A stretch of DNA of 61,150 nt, from contig NZ_NHON01000036.1 in the NCBI RefSeq assembly GCF_002195995.1, forward strand, positions 1 to 61,150, read 5' to 3'. This document shows, piece by piece, positions 53,761 to 61,150 of this stretch. The translations under genes and the position numbers were made by a program. Origin of the DNA: Inquilinus limosus (lineage in GTDB: Bacteria > Pseudomonadota > Alphaproteobacteria > DSM-16000 > Inquilinaceae). The notes beneath the pieces were generated by a model that saw nothing but the letters and a program-made list of their open reading frames with translations, had not been told where the DNA came from and did no database searches. Numbering within the stretch: position 1 is the stretch's first letter; each line of letters opens with the position of its first letter.

Positions 53761-54180
53761 ATGAGCCCGCTGATCCGTCTCGCGCTCGCCACCGGCCTCG
53801 CCGTGGCGGCCGCTTCCGCCATTCCGGCGCCCGCGACGGCGCAATGCATCGTCGATCCATCCCAGATCGGCAGCCCCTGCGCCGGCGGCATCGGCTCGCC
53901 GCCGCTTATTCGCAGCCAGCCCCCCGCCCCGCTGCAGATCACGCCGCCGGGGCAGCTGACCCCACCGCAGCTGGCGCCGCCCCCGCGGCTGGAGGTTCCC
54001 CGGCCGCGCCGGGCGGAGAGCCTGGGCCGCAAGGTGCCGGGCACGCCGCTGCTGCCGCTGCCATCGGCCGGCATGGCGCAGCGCTGCGTCACGATGGTTG
54101 GCAGCTGCCCGATCCCCGGCGGCGCCATCCCCAGCACGTCCTGCACCTGCGAGGGCGGCAACACCGGCACGGCCCGCTGA
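53761..54180 (+). CDS. Secreted proline-rich protein, unknown function
   Basis: 139 residues: signal peptide to about residue 28 (ATAQ), a Pro-rich middle (residues about 46-85), and six Cys in two groups (QCIV, SPCAGG, then RCVTM, GSCPIPG, TSCTC) that could form disulfides. No family recognised. It is divergent from the molybdenum enzyme genes and eight bases upstream of the lipid kinase start. Confidence 0.65.
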   Translation: MSPLIRLALATGLAVAAASAIPAPATAQCIVDPSQIGSPCAGGIGSPPLIRSQPPAPLQITPPGQLTPPQLAPPPRLEVPRPRRAESLGRKVPGTPLLPLPSAGMAQRCVTMVGSCPIPGGAIPSTSCTCEGGNTGTAR

Positions 54181-54187
54181 GGATGCG

Positions 54188-55120
54188 ATGCGGGTGGCGC
54201 TGGTGCTGAACGGCGCCGCCGGCGCCCTGCTGGGCCGGACGCCGGAGGCGATCACCGCGCCGCTGGACCGGATCCTGGCGGAGGCCGGGGCCGAGGGCCG
54301 GGTGACCATGGCCGAGGGGCCGGCGCTGTGCCGGGCGCTCGACGCCGCCATGGCTTCCGACGCCGAGGCGATCCTGGTCGGCGGCGGCGACGGCACCATC
54401 ATCGCCGCGGCCGAGCGGCTGCTGGTGGAGAGCCGGGCCGGCCGTCCTGCCCGCCCGCTCGGCATCCTGCCGCTGGGCACCGCCAACCTGCTCGCCCACG
54501 ACCTGGGCATCCCGCTGACGCCCGAGGCGGCGCTGCCCGCCCTGCTGGCCGGCACCACCCTGCGGATCGATGTCGGCCTGGTCAACGACCGGATCTTCCT
54601 GAACAGCTCGCTGCCCGGCATCGCCGCGCGCATGGTGCTGCAGCGCGAGCGGCTGCGGCGCGCGCCCGGGCCGCTGAAATGGCTGCGGCTGGCGCGCGCC
54701 TTCTTCCGCGGCTTCGACCGCGGGCCGCGGCTGCATGTGGTGCTGCAGGCCGATGGCCGGCCGGTGCGGCTGGTCACGCGTACCCTGGCGATCAGCAACA
54801 ACCCGCTGGCCGAGGGCTTCGCCGCGATCCACCGCCGCGCCGCGCTGGATGGCGGCCTGCTGGGCGTCTACACGGCGCGGATCCGCCGCCGCTGGGACCT
54901 GTGGCGCCTGGTCGCCCGTATCGTCGCCGGCACCTGGCAGCACGACCCGGCGACCGAGGCGCTGGCGGCGCGGCGGATCAATGTGATCTCGCGCCGGGCC
55001 CGGCTGTGGGTGGCCAATGACGGCGAGAACCATCTCTTGGCGACGCCGCTGCGCTATCGCATCCTGCCGCGCGCGCTGACCGTGCTGGTGCCGCGCACCG
55101 AACCCGACAAGCCGGTCTGA
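54188..55120 (+). CDS. Diacylglycerol/sphingosine-type lipid kinase family protein
   Basis: 310 residues. The nucleotide-binding motif is ILVGGGDGTI (65-71), with PLGTANLLAHDLGIP next. Bacterial members phosphorylate diacylglycerol or related lipids; others remain undefined. The C-terminal part is Arg-rich. The ATG at 54188 has GAGGA upstream; the frame upstream overlaps the previous gene and is not used. The stop overlaps the ATG of the phosphoesterase gene by one base. Confidence 0.88.
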   Translation: MRVALVLNGAAGALLGRTPEAITAPLDRILAEAGAEGRVTMAEGPALCRALDAAMASDAEAILVGGGDGTIIAAAERLLVESRAGRPARPLGILPLGTANLLAHDLGIPLTPEAALPALLAGTTLRIDVGLVNDRIFLNSSLPGIAARMVLQRERLRRAPGPLKWLRLARAFFRGFDRGPRLHVVLQADGRPVRLVTRTLAISNNPLAEGFAAIHRRAALDGGLLGVYTARIRRRWDLWRLVARIVAGTWQHDPATEALAARRINVISRRARLWVANDGENHLLATPLRYRILPRALTVLVPRTEPDKPV

Positions 55121-55947
55121 TGAAGAGCATCGCCCATATCTCCGACCTGCATTTCGGCCGCACCGAGCCGGCGCTGGTCGAGGCCCTGCTGGCCGAGCTG
55201 AAGGCGCTGGCGCCCTCGGTCGTCGCCGTCTCCGGCGACCTGACCCAGGATGCGCACAGCGCCGAATTCGCCGCCGCGCGGGATTTCCTGGACCGCCTGC
55301 CCGCCCCCTACATCGTGGTTCCGGGCAACCACGACATTCCGCGGCACAACCTGCTGTCGCGCTTCACCAAGCCGTTCTCGCGCTACCGCCGCTACATCAC
55401 CCCGGACACGGCGCCGCTGCTGGTCCAGGACGGGATCGCGCTGATCGGCGTCAACACCGCGCGGCGGCTGGTGGCGCATTGGAACTGGTCGCACGGATCG
55501 ATCAGCCCCGGGCAGATCGAGCGGGTGCGCGAGACGCTGCGCGCCCTGCCGCGCGGCCTGCTGAAGGTGGTGGTGGCGCACCACCCCTTCCTGCCGCCGC
55601 CCGACGCGCCGGACACCAAGCTGATCGGCCGGGCCGAGACGGCGCTGCGCGTCTTCGCCACCGCCGGGGTCGACCTGATCCTGACCGGCCATCTGCACCG
55701 GAACTTCTATGGCGAGGTCACCGCCCATCACGGCCGGGTGCGGCGGCCGATCCTGGTGGCGCAGGCGGCGACCGCGACCTCTAGCCGGCGGCGCAACGAG
55801 CCGAACGCCTATAACCGCATCCTGCTGGAGGGCGACCGCCTGACGCTGGAGCCGCGGCGCTGGGACGGCACGGGCTTCGTGCCCATGCCGCCGCACGGCT
55901 TCGAGAAGGTGAAGGGCCGCTGGCAGGCGCAGCCGGCGGCCGGTTGA
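55120..55947 (+). CDS. Metallophosphoesterase
   Basis: 275 residues. All five motifs of the calcineurin-like fold are seen: ISDLHFG (Asp9, His11), VVAVSGDLTQD, VPGNHDIP, VVAHHPFL and ILTGHLHRN. A di-metal phosphoesterase of unspecified target. Its start shares one base with the lipid kinase stop, so the two make a translationally coupled pair, often seen together. Confidence 0.92.
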   Translation: MKSIAHISDLHFGRTEPALVEALLAELKALAPSVVAVSGDLTQDAHSAEFAAARDFLDRLPAPYIVVPGNHDIPRHNLLSRFTKPFSRYRRYITPDTAPLLVQDGIALIGVNTARRLVAHWNWSHGSISPGQIERVRETLRALPRGLLKVVVAHHPFLPPPDAPDTKLIGRAETALRVFATAGVDLILTGHLHRNFYGEVTAHHGRVRRPILVAQAATATSSRRRNEPNAYNRILLEGDRLTLEPRRWDGTGFVPMPPHGFEKVKGRWQAQPAAG

Positions 55948-55962
55948 ACGGACCGCGCCGGA

Positions 55963-56796
55963 TCAGGACTCCGCGGCCGGAAAATCGGTGCCGCGGGTCA
56001 CCTCCTCCCAGCGGCCGATCTCCCCGATCACGGCGTCGAGCTTTTCGCGGGCGCGGCGCAGGGCGTCGCTGCCGAGCAGCAGGTGCAGCGGCGGCCGGTC
56101 GGCGCGGATGGCGGCGATGATCGCCCGGGCGGCCCGGTCCGGATCGCCGAGCTGCTTGCCGGCCGCGGCCTCGAAGGCGGCGGAGCTGCGGCCGACGCTG
56201 CTCGCATAGGCCGTGTCCTCCGCCGGGCTGCGGCGGATCGAATGGGTGGACAGGAAGTCGGTGCGGAAGGCGCCCGGCGCCACCGCCGTCACCGTGATGC
56301 CGAGCGGCGCGACCTCCTGCGCCAAGGCCGCCGACAGCCCCTCCAAGGCGGCTTTCGCCGCAGAGTAGAGGCTGGTGCCGACCCCGGGCGCGCGGCCGGC
56401 GATCGAGGTGATGTTGACGATATGCCCGGTCCCCTGGGCGCGAAGGCGGGGCAGCGCCGCGCGGATGACACGGAACGGCCCGAACACGTCGACCGCGAAC
56501 AGATGCGCCACCTCCGCATCGGTCGCGGTCTCAAGCGCGCCGAGCAGGCCGTAGCCGGCGTTGTTGACGATGACGTCGATCGTCCCGGCCAGGGCGAAAG
56601 CCCGTTCGACCGTCGCGTCGATGGCGCCCGGATCGACGAGATCGAGGGACAGGACGTGCAGCGTGCCCGCCCCGGGGTCGAGATCGGGCGCGCCGGCCCG
56701 GACCGTGCCGATGACGGTGTCGCCCTCGGCGAGCGCCGCCTGGGCCAAAGCGAGGCCGAGGCCGCGCGAGATGCCGGTGATGAACCAGGTTGTCAT
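55963..56796 (-). CDS. Short-chain dehydrogenase/reductase (classical SDR)
   Basis: 277 residues. Classical SDR signatures: TGISRGLGLALA (cofactor loop), NNAGYG (structural), ITSIAGR with the catalytic Ser, and YSAAK with Tyr and Lys. No acidic residue after the second strand is obvious, which favours NADPH. Divergent from the LysR gene at 56905, its likely regulator. Substrate unknown. Confidence 0.93.
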   Translation of the reverse strand: MTTWFITGISRGLGLALAQAALAEGDTVIGTVRAGAPDLDPGAGTLHVLSLDLVDPGAIDATVERAFALAGTIDVIVNNAGYGLLGALETATDAEVAHLFAVDVFGPFRVIRAALPRLRAQGTGHIVNITSIAGRAPGVGTSLYSAAKAALEGLSAALAQEVAPLGITVTAVAPGAFRTDFLSTHSIRRSPAEDTAYASSVGRSSAAFEAAAGKQLGDPDRAARAIIAAIRADRPPLHLLLGSDALRRAREKLDAVIGEIGRWEEVTRGTDFPAAES

Positions 56797-56904
56797 GAGG
56801 GTCTCCTGTGTGCGCCCCGGAGATGGCCCTCATCGGACAACTTCATAATGACCGCAAAACTGATCAGGCTTGTTAGTTCGACTTAAAGATGGTGCCATCG
56901 GCCC

Positions 56905-57861
56905 ATGGACACCCTTCTGTCAGGCAGCGACTACAACCAGCTGCGGGCCTTCGTCGCCGTCGGCGAGCTGCTGAGCTTCAGCCGGGCGGCGGAGACGCTG
57001 GGCGTATCGCCCTCGGCGCTGAGCCAGATGGTGCGCGGCTTCGAGGAGCGCGTCGGGGTCCGGCTGCTCAACCGCACCACCCGCAGCGTGGCGCTGACGG
57101 AGGCCGGCGAGACCCTGTTCCGCCGCGTGCGGCCGGTGGTGTCGGAGCTCGGCGACGCGATCGGGCAGGTGCGGCGCACCCGTGAGCGGCCGGCCGGCAC
57201 CGTCCGCATCCACGCCTTCCGCTCGGCCGCCGAAACCTATCTCGACCCGATCCTGCCCGGCTTCGCGCTCGCCTATCCCGATGTCGTGCTCGACATCACC
57301 CTCGACGACGAGGTGGTCGACATCGTCGCCGGCGGCTTCGACGCGGCGATTCGCATCGGCGAGGTGATCGAGCATGACATGGTCGCGGTGCGCCTCGGCC
57401 CCGAGATGCGCCAGATCGCGGTGGCGGCGCCGGAGTACCTGGCCGCACATGGCCGGCCGGAGCATCCGCGCGACCTGGTGCGGCACCGCTGCATCCGCTG
57501 GCGCTGGCCGGGGCATGCCACGCCCTATGCCTGGGAGTTCTTCGAGGACGGCCGCTGGTTCTCCGTCGCGGTCGGCGGGCCGCTGATCGTCGACGACAAG
57601 CAGATGGCCCGGCGCGCGGCCCTGCGCGGCATCGGCATCGGCTTCGCCATCGAGCAGGCGGTCGCCGGCGACATCGCCGCCGGCCGGCTGGAGCCCCTGC
57701 TGGAGCGATGGTCCGCGCCCTTCCCGGGCCTGTTCCTGTGCTACCCGCGGCAGCGGCAGATGGCGCCCGCGCTGCGCGCCTTCATCGACGCGGTGCGGCA
57801 GGGCGGGACGATGGCGGCGTCAGACGATCGCAGCCCCCGGCGCCCCGGCGGACCAGGATAG
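56905..57861 (+). CDS. LysR-family transcriptional regulator
   Basis: 318 residues with a standard N-terminal HTH (LLSFSRAAETLGVSPSALSQMV) and effector domain. It has the CrgA-like features (LRLNRTTRSVALTEAGETLF) and is similar to the regulator at 1190. The 3' end overlaps the converging MocR gene by 42 bases; its last residues TMAASDDRSPRRPGGPG look like a non-conserved tail. It probably controls the divergent SDR. Confidence 0.92.
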   Translation: MDTLLSGSDYNQLRAFVAVGELLSFSRAAETLGVSPSALSQMVRGFEERVGVRLLNRTTRSVALTEAGETLFRRVRPVVSELGDAIGQVRRTRERPAGTVRIHAFRSAAETYLDPILPGFALAYPDVVLDITLDDEVVDIVAGGFDAAIRIGEVIEHDMVAVRLGPEMRQIAVAAPEYLAAHGRPEHPRDLVRHRCIRWRWPGHATPYAWEFFEDGRWFSVAVGGPLIVDDKQMARRAALRGIGIGFAIEQAVAGDIAAGRLEPLLERWSAPFPGLFLCYPRQRQMAPALRAFIDAVRQGGTMAASDDRSPRRPGGPG

Positions 57862-59181
57862 GAGGCCGGCCAGGCGCCGCAGCGCCCGTTCCAGCCCCGC
57901 CCGATCCGGCACGCCGCCGAGCGACAGCCGCACCGCCCGCGGCGGACGCTCCGCGCGTGGCGGCGCGCCGGTCACGTCAAAGGCGTCGGCCGGCACCACC
58001 AGCAGCCCGGATTCCCGGGCTGCGGCGGTGAAGGCCGTGGCGGACCAGCCCTCCGGCAGGGCCAGCCAGAGATGGTTGCCGTCCGGATGGGCGGCGACGG
58101 CGCCCGCCGGCAGCAGCGATGCGGCCAGGCGCTGCCGGGCGCGGTTCTCCGCCCGGATCGCCGCCGTCAGCGTGGCCAGCGTGCCGTCGCCGATCCAGCG
58201 CGTGGCCAAAGCGGCGGTCAGCGGCGAGACCATCAGGCTGATCGCGCGCAGCCCGGCCGTGAGCGGCACCGCGGCGCCGGCATCGGGCGCCGCGACATAG
58301 GCGACGCGCAGCGCCGGGCTGGCGCATTTCGACAGCGAGGCGACATGCCACACCACGTCCGGCGCCAGGGCGGCCAGCGGCGGCGGCGGCGCCTCCGGCA
58401 GTGCGCCATAGGCGTCGTCCTCGACAATGGCCACGTCGTGCCGGCGGGCGATGGCGACGATCGCCCGCCGGCGCTCGACCGGCAGCGTCGCCGTGGTCGG
58501 GCTGGCGATGGTCGGCACCAGATAGAGCGCCTTGGGCGGCTCGCCGCGGCACAGGCGCTCGAAGGCGTCGGGGTCGATGCCTTCGGCATCCTGCGCCAGC
58601 CCGGCGAGGCGCAGCCCGAGATGGGCGGCGATCGCCCGCATGCCGGGGTAGGTCAGGCCGGCGCAGGCCAGGGTGTCGCCGCGGTCGAGCAACAGGTCGA
58701 GCAGGGCGAACAGCGCGCTCTGCGCCCCCGCCGCGACCACCATCCGGTCCTCCGCCACCGCGCCGAGGCGCCGGCCGAGCCAGGACGCGCCGGCCGCCCG
58801 GTCCCGGGCCGTGCCGCTGCTCGGCTGGTAGCCGAGGCTGGCCCCGCCCTGCGGCCCCGCCAGCAGCGCCGCCAGCCCCTCCGCCACCCGGTCGCCGAGC
58901 CCCGGCGGCCGGGGCGGCACGTTCATGCTGAGGTCGAAGCCGTCCGTCGCCGCCACGGGCTCGGCGGCGGCCGGGATGCCGCGGACGAAGCTGCCGCTGC
59001 CGCTACGCCCCTCGACCAGCCCCATACGCTTCAGCTCGGTATAGGCGCGTGTCACCGTGGTCAGGTCGACGCCGAGCTGCGCCGCCAGCTGCCGCTGCGC
59101 CGGCAGGCGCGAGCCCGGAAGCAGGGCGCCGGAGCGGATCCGGCTGGCCAGCTGGTCGACGATCGAGCGGTATTTCGACAT
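57820..59181 (-). CDS. MocR-type regulator (GntR HTH plus aminotransferase domain)
   Basis: 453 residues. The N-terminal GntR winged helix reads LPAQRQLAAQLGVDLTTVTRAYTEL; the rest is a fold-type I aminotransferase domain with the PLP Lys in HVASLSKCASPALRV and the Asp in VEDDAYG. The usual NPTG motif is replaced by ASPTT, which argues against classical aminotransferase activity and fits a PLP-sensing regulator. It is divergent from the DUF983 gene with 95 bp between starts, and may regulate it. Confidence 0.92.
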   Translation of the reverse strand: MSKYRSIVDQLASRIRSGALLPGSRLPAQRQLAAQLGVDLTTVTRAYTELKRMGLVEGRSGSGSFVRGIPAAAEPVAATDGFDLSMNVPPRPPGLGDRVAEGLAALLAGPQGGASLGYQPSSGTARDRAAGASWLGRRLGAVAEDRMVVAAGAQSALFALLDLLLDRGDTLACAGLTYPGMRAIAAHLGLRLAGLAQDAEGIDPDAFERLCRGEPPKALYLVPTIASPTTATLPVERRRAIVAIARRHDVAIVEDDAYGALPEAPPPPLAALAPDVVWHVASLSKCASPALRVAYVAAPDAGAAVPLTAGLRAISLMVSPLTAALATRWIGDGTLATLTAAIRAENRARQRLAASLLPAGAVAAHPDGNHLWLALPEGWSATAFTAAARESGLLVVPADAFDVTGAPPRAERPPRAVRLSLGGVPDRAGLERALRRLAGLLSWSAGAPGAAIV

Positions 59182-59276
59182 GGGTCAGCGGCTGCGACGG
59201 TTCATCGCAAAACCATACGCTTGACCAAAGTGCATGGCAATATTAGATGATGAGCCATACAGTCATGGGGACGATC

Positions 59277-59666
59277 ATGGCCCAGCCCACCGCCTATCCG
59301 ACGCTGAAGCCCTTCGAGGTCGGCATCCGGGCCCGCTGCCCGCGCTGCGGCAAGGGCCATCTGTTCCGCGGCTTCCTGACCCTGGCCCCAAGCTGCGAGG
59401 TCTGCGGCCTGGACTACGGCTTCGCCGACCCGGCGGACGGCCCGGCCTTCTTCGTCATCTCGATCGTCAGCTTCCCGGTGATCGCCTTCGCCGCCTGGCT
59501 GGAGCTGGCCTATGAGCCGCCGATCTGGGTGCACCTGCTGACCTCGGTGCCGCTGCTGATCGGCGGCTGCCTGGCGCTGCTGCGGCCGCTGAAGGGCTGG
59601 CTGGTCGCCGCCCAGTACATCAACGACGCCCGCGAGGCCCGGCTGGCCGGCAAGAACGAGAAGTAG
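59277..59666 (+). CDS. DUF983 family membrane protein
   Basis: 129 residues from the ATG at 59277 (GGGGA five bases upstream; ATGs at 59247 and 59250 are alternatives). Two Cys pairs (RCPRCGKGHLFRG and SCEVCGLDYGF) form a zinc-ribbon-like unit, and two membrane helices follow (residues about 60-80 and 90-110). Family typical in alphaproteobacteria; function unknown. Pairing with a MocR regulator is suggestive only. Confidence 0.9.
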   Translation: MAQPTAYPTLKPFEVGIRARCPRCGKGHLFRGFLTLAPSCEVCGLDYGFADPADGPAFFVISIVSFPVIAFAAWLELAYEPPIWVHLLTSVPLLIGGCLALLRPLKGWLVAAQYINDAREARLAGKNEK

Positions 59667-59697
59667 CGGCAGAGACCCCGCAAATCCGCCGGGCTCC

Positions 59698-60153
59698 CTA
59701 CTCCTGCCCGTCGCGGCCGAGCCAGGGGTCCGGGCCCGGGTCGCGGCCGCCGGCCGCCTCGGCCAGCCGGTCGAGGTAGTGGGCCCAGCCTTCGGCATGG
59801 CCGGCGCATTGCCCGGCCGTCGGCAGGCCGGTCTGGGTCATCCGCAGCAGCGTGCCGTCCGGCTGCTCGATCAGGTCGATCTCGACCAGGCTGGAGCCCG
59901 GCGGCACCACCTCGCTGCCGTCCCAGCCGAAGCTGTAGGCCAGGCGATGCACCGGCACCACCTCGCGGAACGCGCCGCGGGCGAAGCGGGCGCCGGTGAC
60001 GTTGACCAGGTAGAGGCCGCCGGGCTGCGGATCCATCTGCGCTTCCGTGCCCATCCAGCGCAGGATCTTCTCCGGGTCGGTCAAGAGGGCGAACACCGCG
60101 GCGGGCGGCGCGGGAATGCGCGTTTCGCGGCGGACGACGAGATCGTCAGGCAT
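59698..60153 (-). CDS. SRPBCC/AHSA1-like domain protein, copy A
   Basis: 151 residues, ATG at 60153. Starts with VVRRETRIPAPPAAVFALLTDPEKILRWMG, the opening of AHSA1-type ligand-binding domains, followed by the FGWDGSEVVPPGSSLVEI stretch. The domain forms a hydrophobic cavity for a small ligand. Copy B lies upstream on the same strand, with 46 bp between them, and is very similar throughout. Role unknown; such proteins often act in stress responses together with an ArsR regulator, which is not visible here. Confidence 0.88.
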   Translation of the reverse strand: MPDDLVVRRETRIPAPPAAVFALLTDPEKILRWMGTEAQMDPQPGGLYLVNVTGARFARGAFREVVPVHRLAYSFGWDGSEVVPPGSSLVEIDLIEQPDGTLLRMTQTGLPTAGQCAGHAEGWAHYLDRLAEAAGGRDPGPDPWLGRDGQE

Positions 60154-60199
60154 CGGTCTCCTCCACGTTTCGGCAGGCGGCGGGTCCCTCGGGGCCGGA

Positions 60200-60652
60200 T
60201 CAGGCCTCATGGCCATCGCAGGGCGTCTTGGCCGCCGCGAGGTCGTGGCCGCCGGCCACGGCCGCCAGCCGGTCCAGGAAATGTGTCCAGCCCTTGGCAT
60301 GGGCGGGCACGGCCGACGGCGGCAGGCCGCTATGGGTCATCCGCATCAGCGTGCCGTCCGGCTGCTCGATCAGGTCGATCTCGACCAGGCTCGACGCCGG
60401 CGGCACCTCGGCATTGCCCTCCCAGCCGAAGCTGTAGACCAGGCGATGCACCGGCACGACCTCACGGAACGCGCCGCGCACCACATTGGTGCCGTCGACA
60501 TCGAGCAGGTAGAGGCCGCCCGGCTGGGCGTCGAACTGCGCCTGCGTGCCCATCCAGCGCAGGATCTGCTGCGGGTCGGTCAGGAAGGCGAAGATGGTGG
60601 CCGGCGGCGCCGGGATCCGCATCTCGCGCCGGAAGACGGTCTGTTCGTCCAT
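60200..60652 (-). CDS. SRPBCC/AHSA1-like domain protein, copy B
   Basis: 150 residues, ATG at 60652. Same fold and near-identical core to copy A: IPAPPATIFAFLTDPQQILRWMG, GAFREVVPVHRLVYSFGW, SSLVEIDLIEQPDGTL. The C-terminal ends differ (KTPCDGHEA here versus WLGRDGQE). This is a tandem duplication; function unknown. Confidence 0.88.
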   Translation of the reverse strand: MDEQTVFRREMRIPAPPATIFAFLTDPQQILRWMGTQAQFDAQPGGLYLLDVDGTNVVRGAFREVVPVHRLVYSFGWEGNAEVPPASSLVEIDLIEQPDGTLMRMTHSGLPPSAVPAHAKGWTHFLDRLAAVAGGHDLAAAKTPCDGHEA

Positions 60653-60823
60653 CGCGCTCCCCTTCGCCGCCATGCCGGTCCCGATCGCCGGGATGGCCGG
60701 CAAAATAACACGGCCGGGCCGGTCACGGCACGGTTTCAGGCAACGCGAACTGCGCGATGGCGCATCGGCCACCCGATCGCCGGCCGCGTGACAGATCCCG
60801 CCCCGCGGCGGCATGATCGCGGC

Positions 60824-61150
60824 ATGGACCTGCCCCCGTCCCTCGCCTGGCTCCTCGACGACGCCGGCGCCTCGCCCGGACCGGACCGCTTCCTGGCCGA
60901 TCTCGGCGGCCGGCTGCTGGCCGACGGGCTGCCGCTGGCCGGCGCCGCCCTGACCCTGGCGGTGCCGCACCCGATCGTCGCCCGCCGCACCTGGCTGTGG
61001 CGGGCCGGGACCGGGGCCGTGATCGAGGCGCTGGGCTTCGCCGGCATGCCGCTGGCGGCGTCCGGCCCGCCCGGCCGGGGCGGCCGCGACTGGCTGTCGG
61101 GGCTGGGGCCGGGCCCGGTGCAGGAGCATACCGCCGGGCCGGCGGTATGC
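60824..61150 (+). CDS. N-terminal fragment of a probable class III nucleotide cyclase, cut by the window end
   Basis: 109 codons are visible before the end, with no stop. The ATG at 60824 is used; an in-frame GTG at 60788 is possible. The pattern MDLPPSLAWLLDDAG, then LLADGLPLAGAALTLAVPHP and RRTWLWRAG resembles the N-terminal sensory region often seen before the cyclase domain of alphaproteobacterial adenylate/guanylate cyclases. No catalytic part is inside the window, so the identification is tentative. Confidence 0.5.
   Translation, partial: MDLPPSLAWLLDDAGASPGPDRFLADLGGRLLADGLPLAGAALTLAVPHPIVARRTWLWRAGTGAVIEALGFAGMPLAASGPPGRGGRDWLSGLGPGPVQEHTAGPAVC

Overview
The window is a gene-dense, very GC-rich stretch of a bacterial chromosome. 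Overlapping start and stop codons (ATGA, GTGA), the tandem glycine riboswitch ahead of a split-gcvP glycine cleavage operon, and the ispH / thrB / rnhA neighbourhood suggest an alphaproteobacterium, probably of the Rhodospirillales (Azospirillum/Inquilinus type). That placement is inference from gene content and style; no rRNA or other marker is present. I see no tRNA, rRNA, CRISPR array, prophage, transposase or plasmid function.

Layout. 1-8.4 kb: aldo/keto reductase with divergent LysR, a fatty acid desaturase, a tag-dcyD pair, an ABC exporter and a divergent GT4 glycosyltransferase. 8.4-15.1 kb: an alpha-glucoside uptake operon (LacI-type repressor, GH13 glucosidase, binding protein, two permeases) with two palindromic operators and no ATPase gene. 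15.1-18.8 kb: MFS exporter, yciB-HAD pair, DUF2147 protein. 19-26.5 kb: leuC without leuD, a methyltransferase, kptA, YqgE/AlgH protein, DsbD-like reductase, peroxiredoxin, saccharopine-dehydrogenase-like protein. 26.7-30.9 kb: ispH, an EpmB-like radical SAM enzyme, a small secreted protein, thrB and rnhA on the minus strand. 31.7-36.4 kb: tandem glycine riboswitch, intrinsic terminator, gcvT-gcvH-gcvPA-gcvPB. 36.4-46.5 kb: lipoprotein hydrolase, ridA, a tandem pair of related lipoproteins, corA, DTW-domain tRNA enzyme, MFS exporter/TetR with a tetO-like operator, a lower-GC orphan gene, and a PRISE-like reductase with LysR. 46.6-61.1 kb: GFA protein, MFS exporter, ogt, AraC regulator, a periplasmic molybdenum oxidoreductase with cytochrome c, a DAG-kinase/phosphoesterase pair, SDR/LysR, MocR/DUF983, two SRPBCC paralogues, and the start of a gene that runs off the end.

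The spaces between genes are filled by at least five families of dispersed palindromic repeats. Two copies of one 100-bp family (21833-21932 and 50753-50852) differ at 12 positions, and all 12 leave the same hairpin intact: four compensated base pairs, one U-G/U-A swap and three tetraloop changes. This is the strongest candidate for an undescribed element in the window. A different repeat has become the 3' end of an AraC-type regulator gene.

Working connections: the glycine switch controls glycine breakdown through a visible terminator; the sugar operon couples uptake to intracellular hydrolysis; the molybdenum enzyme probably passes electrons to the cytochrome c encoded next to it; three MFS pumps, with the TetR, LysR and AraC regulators, form a diffuse detoxification layer.
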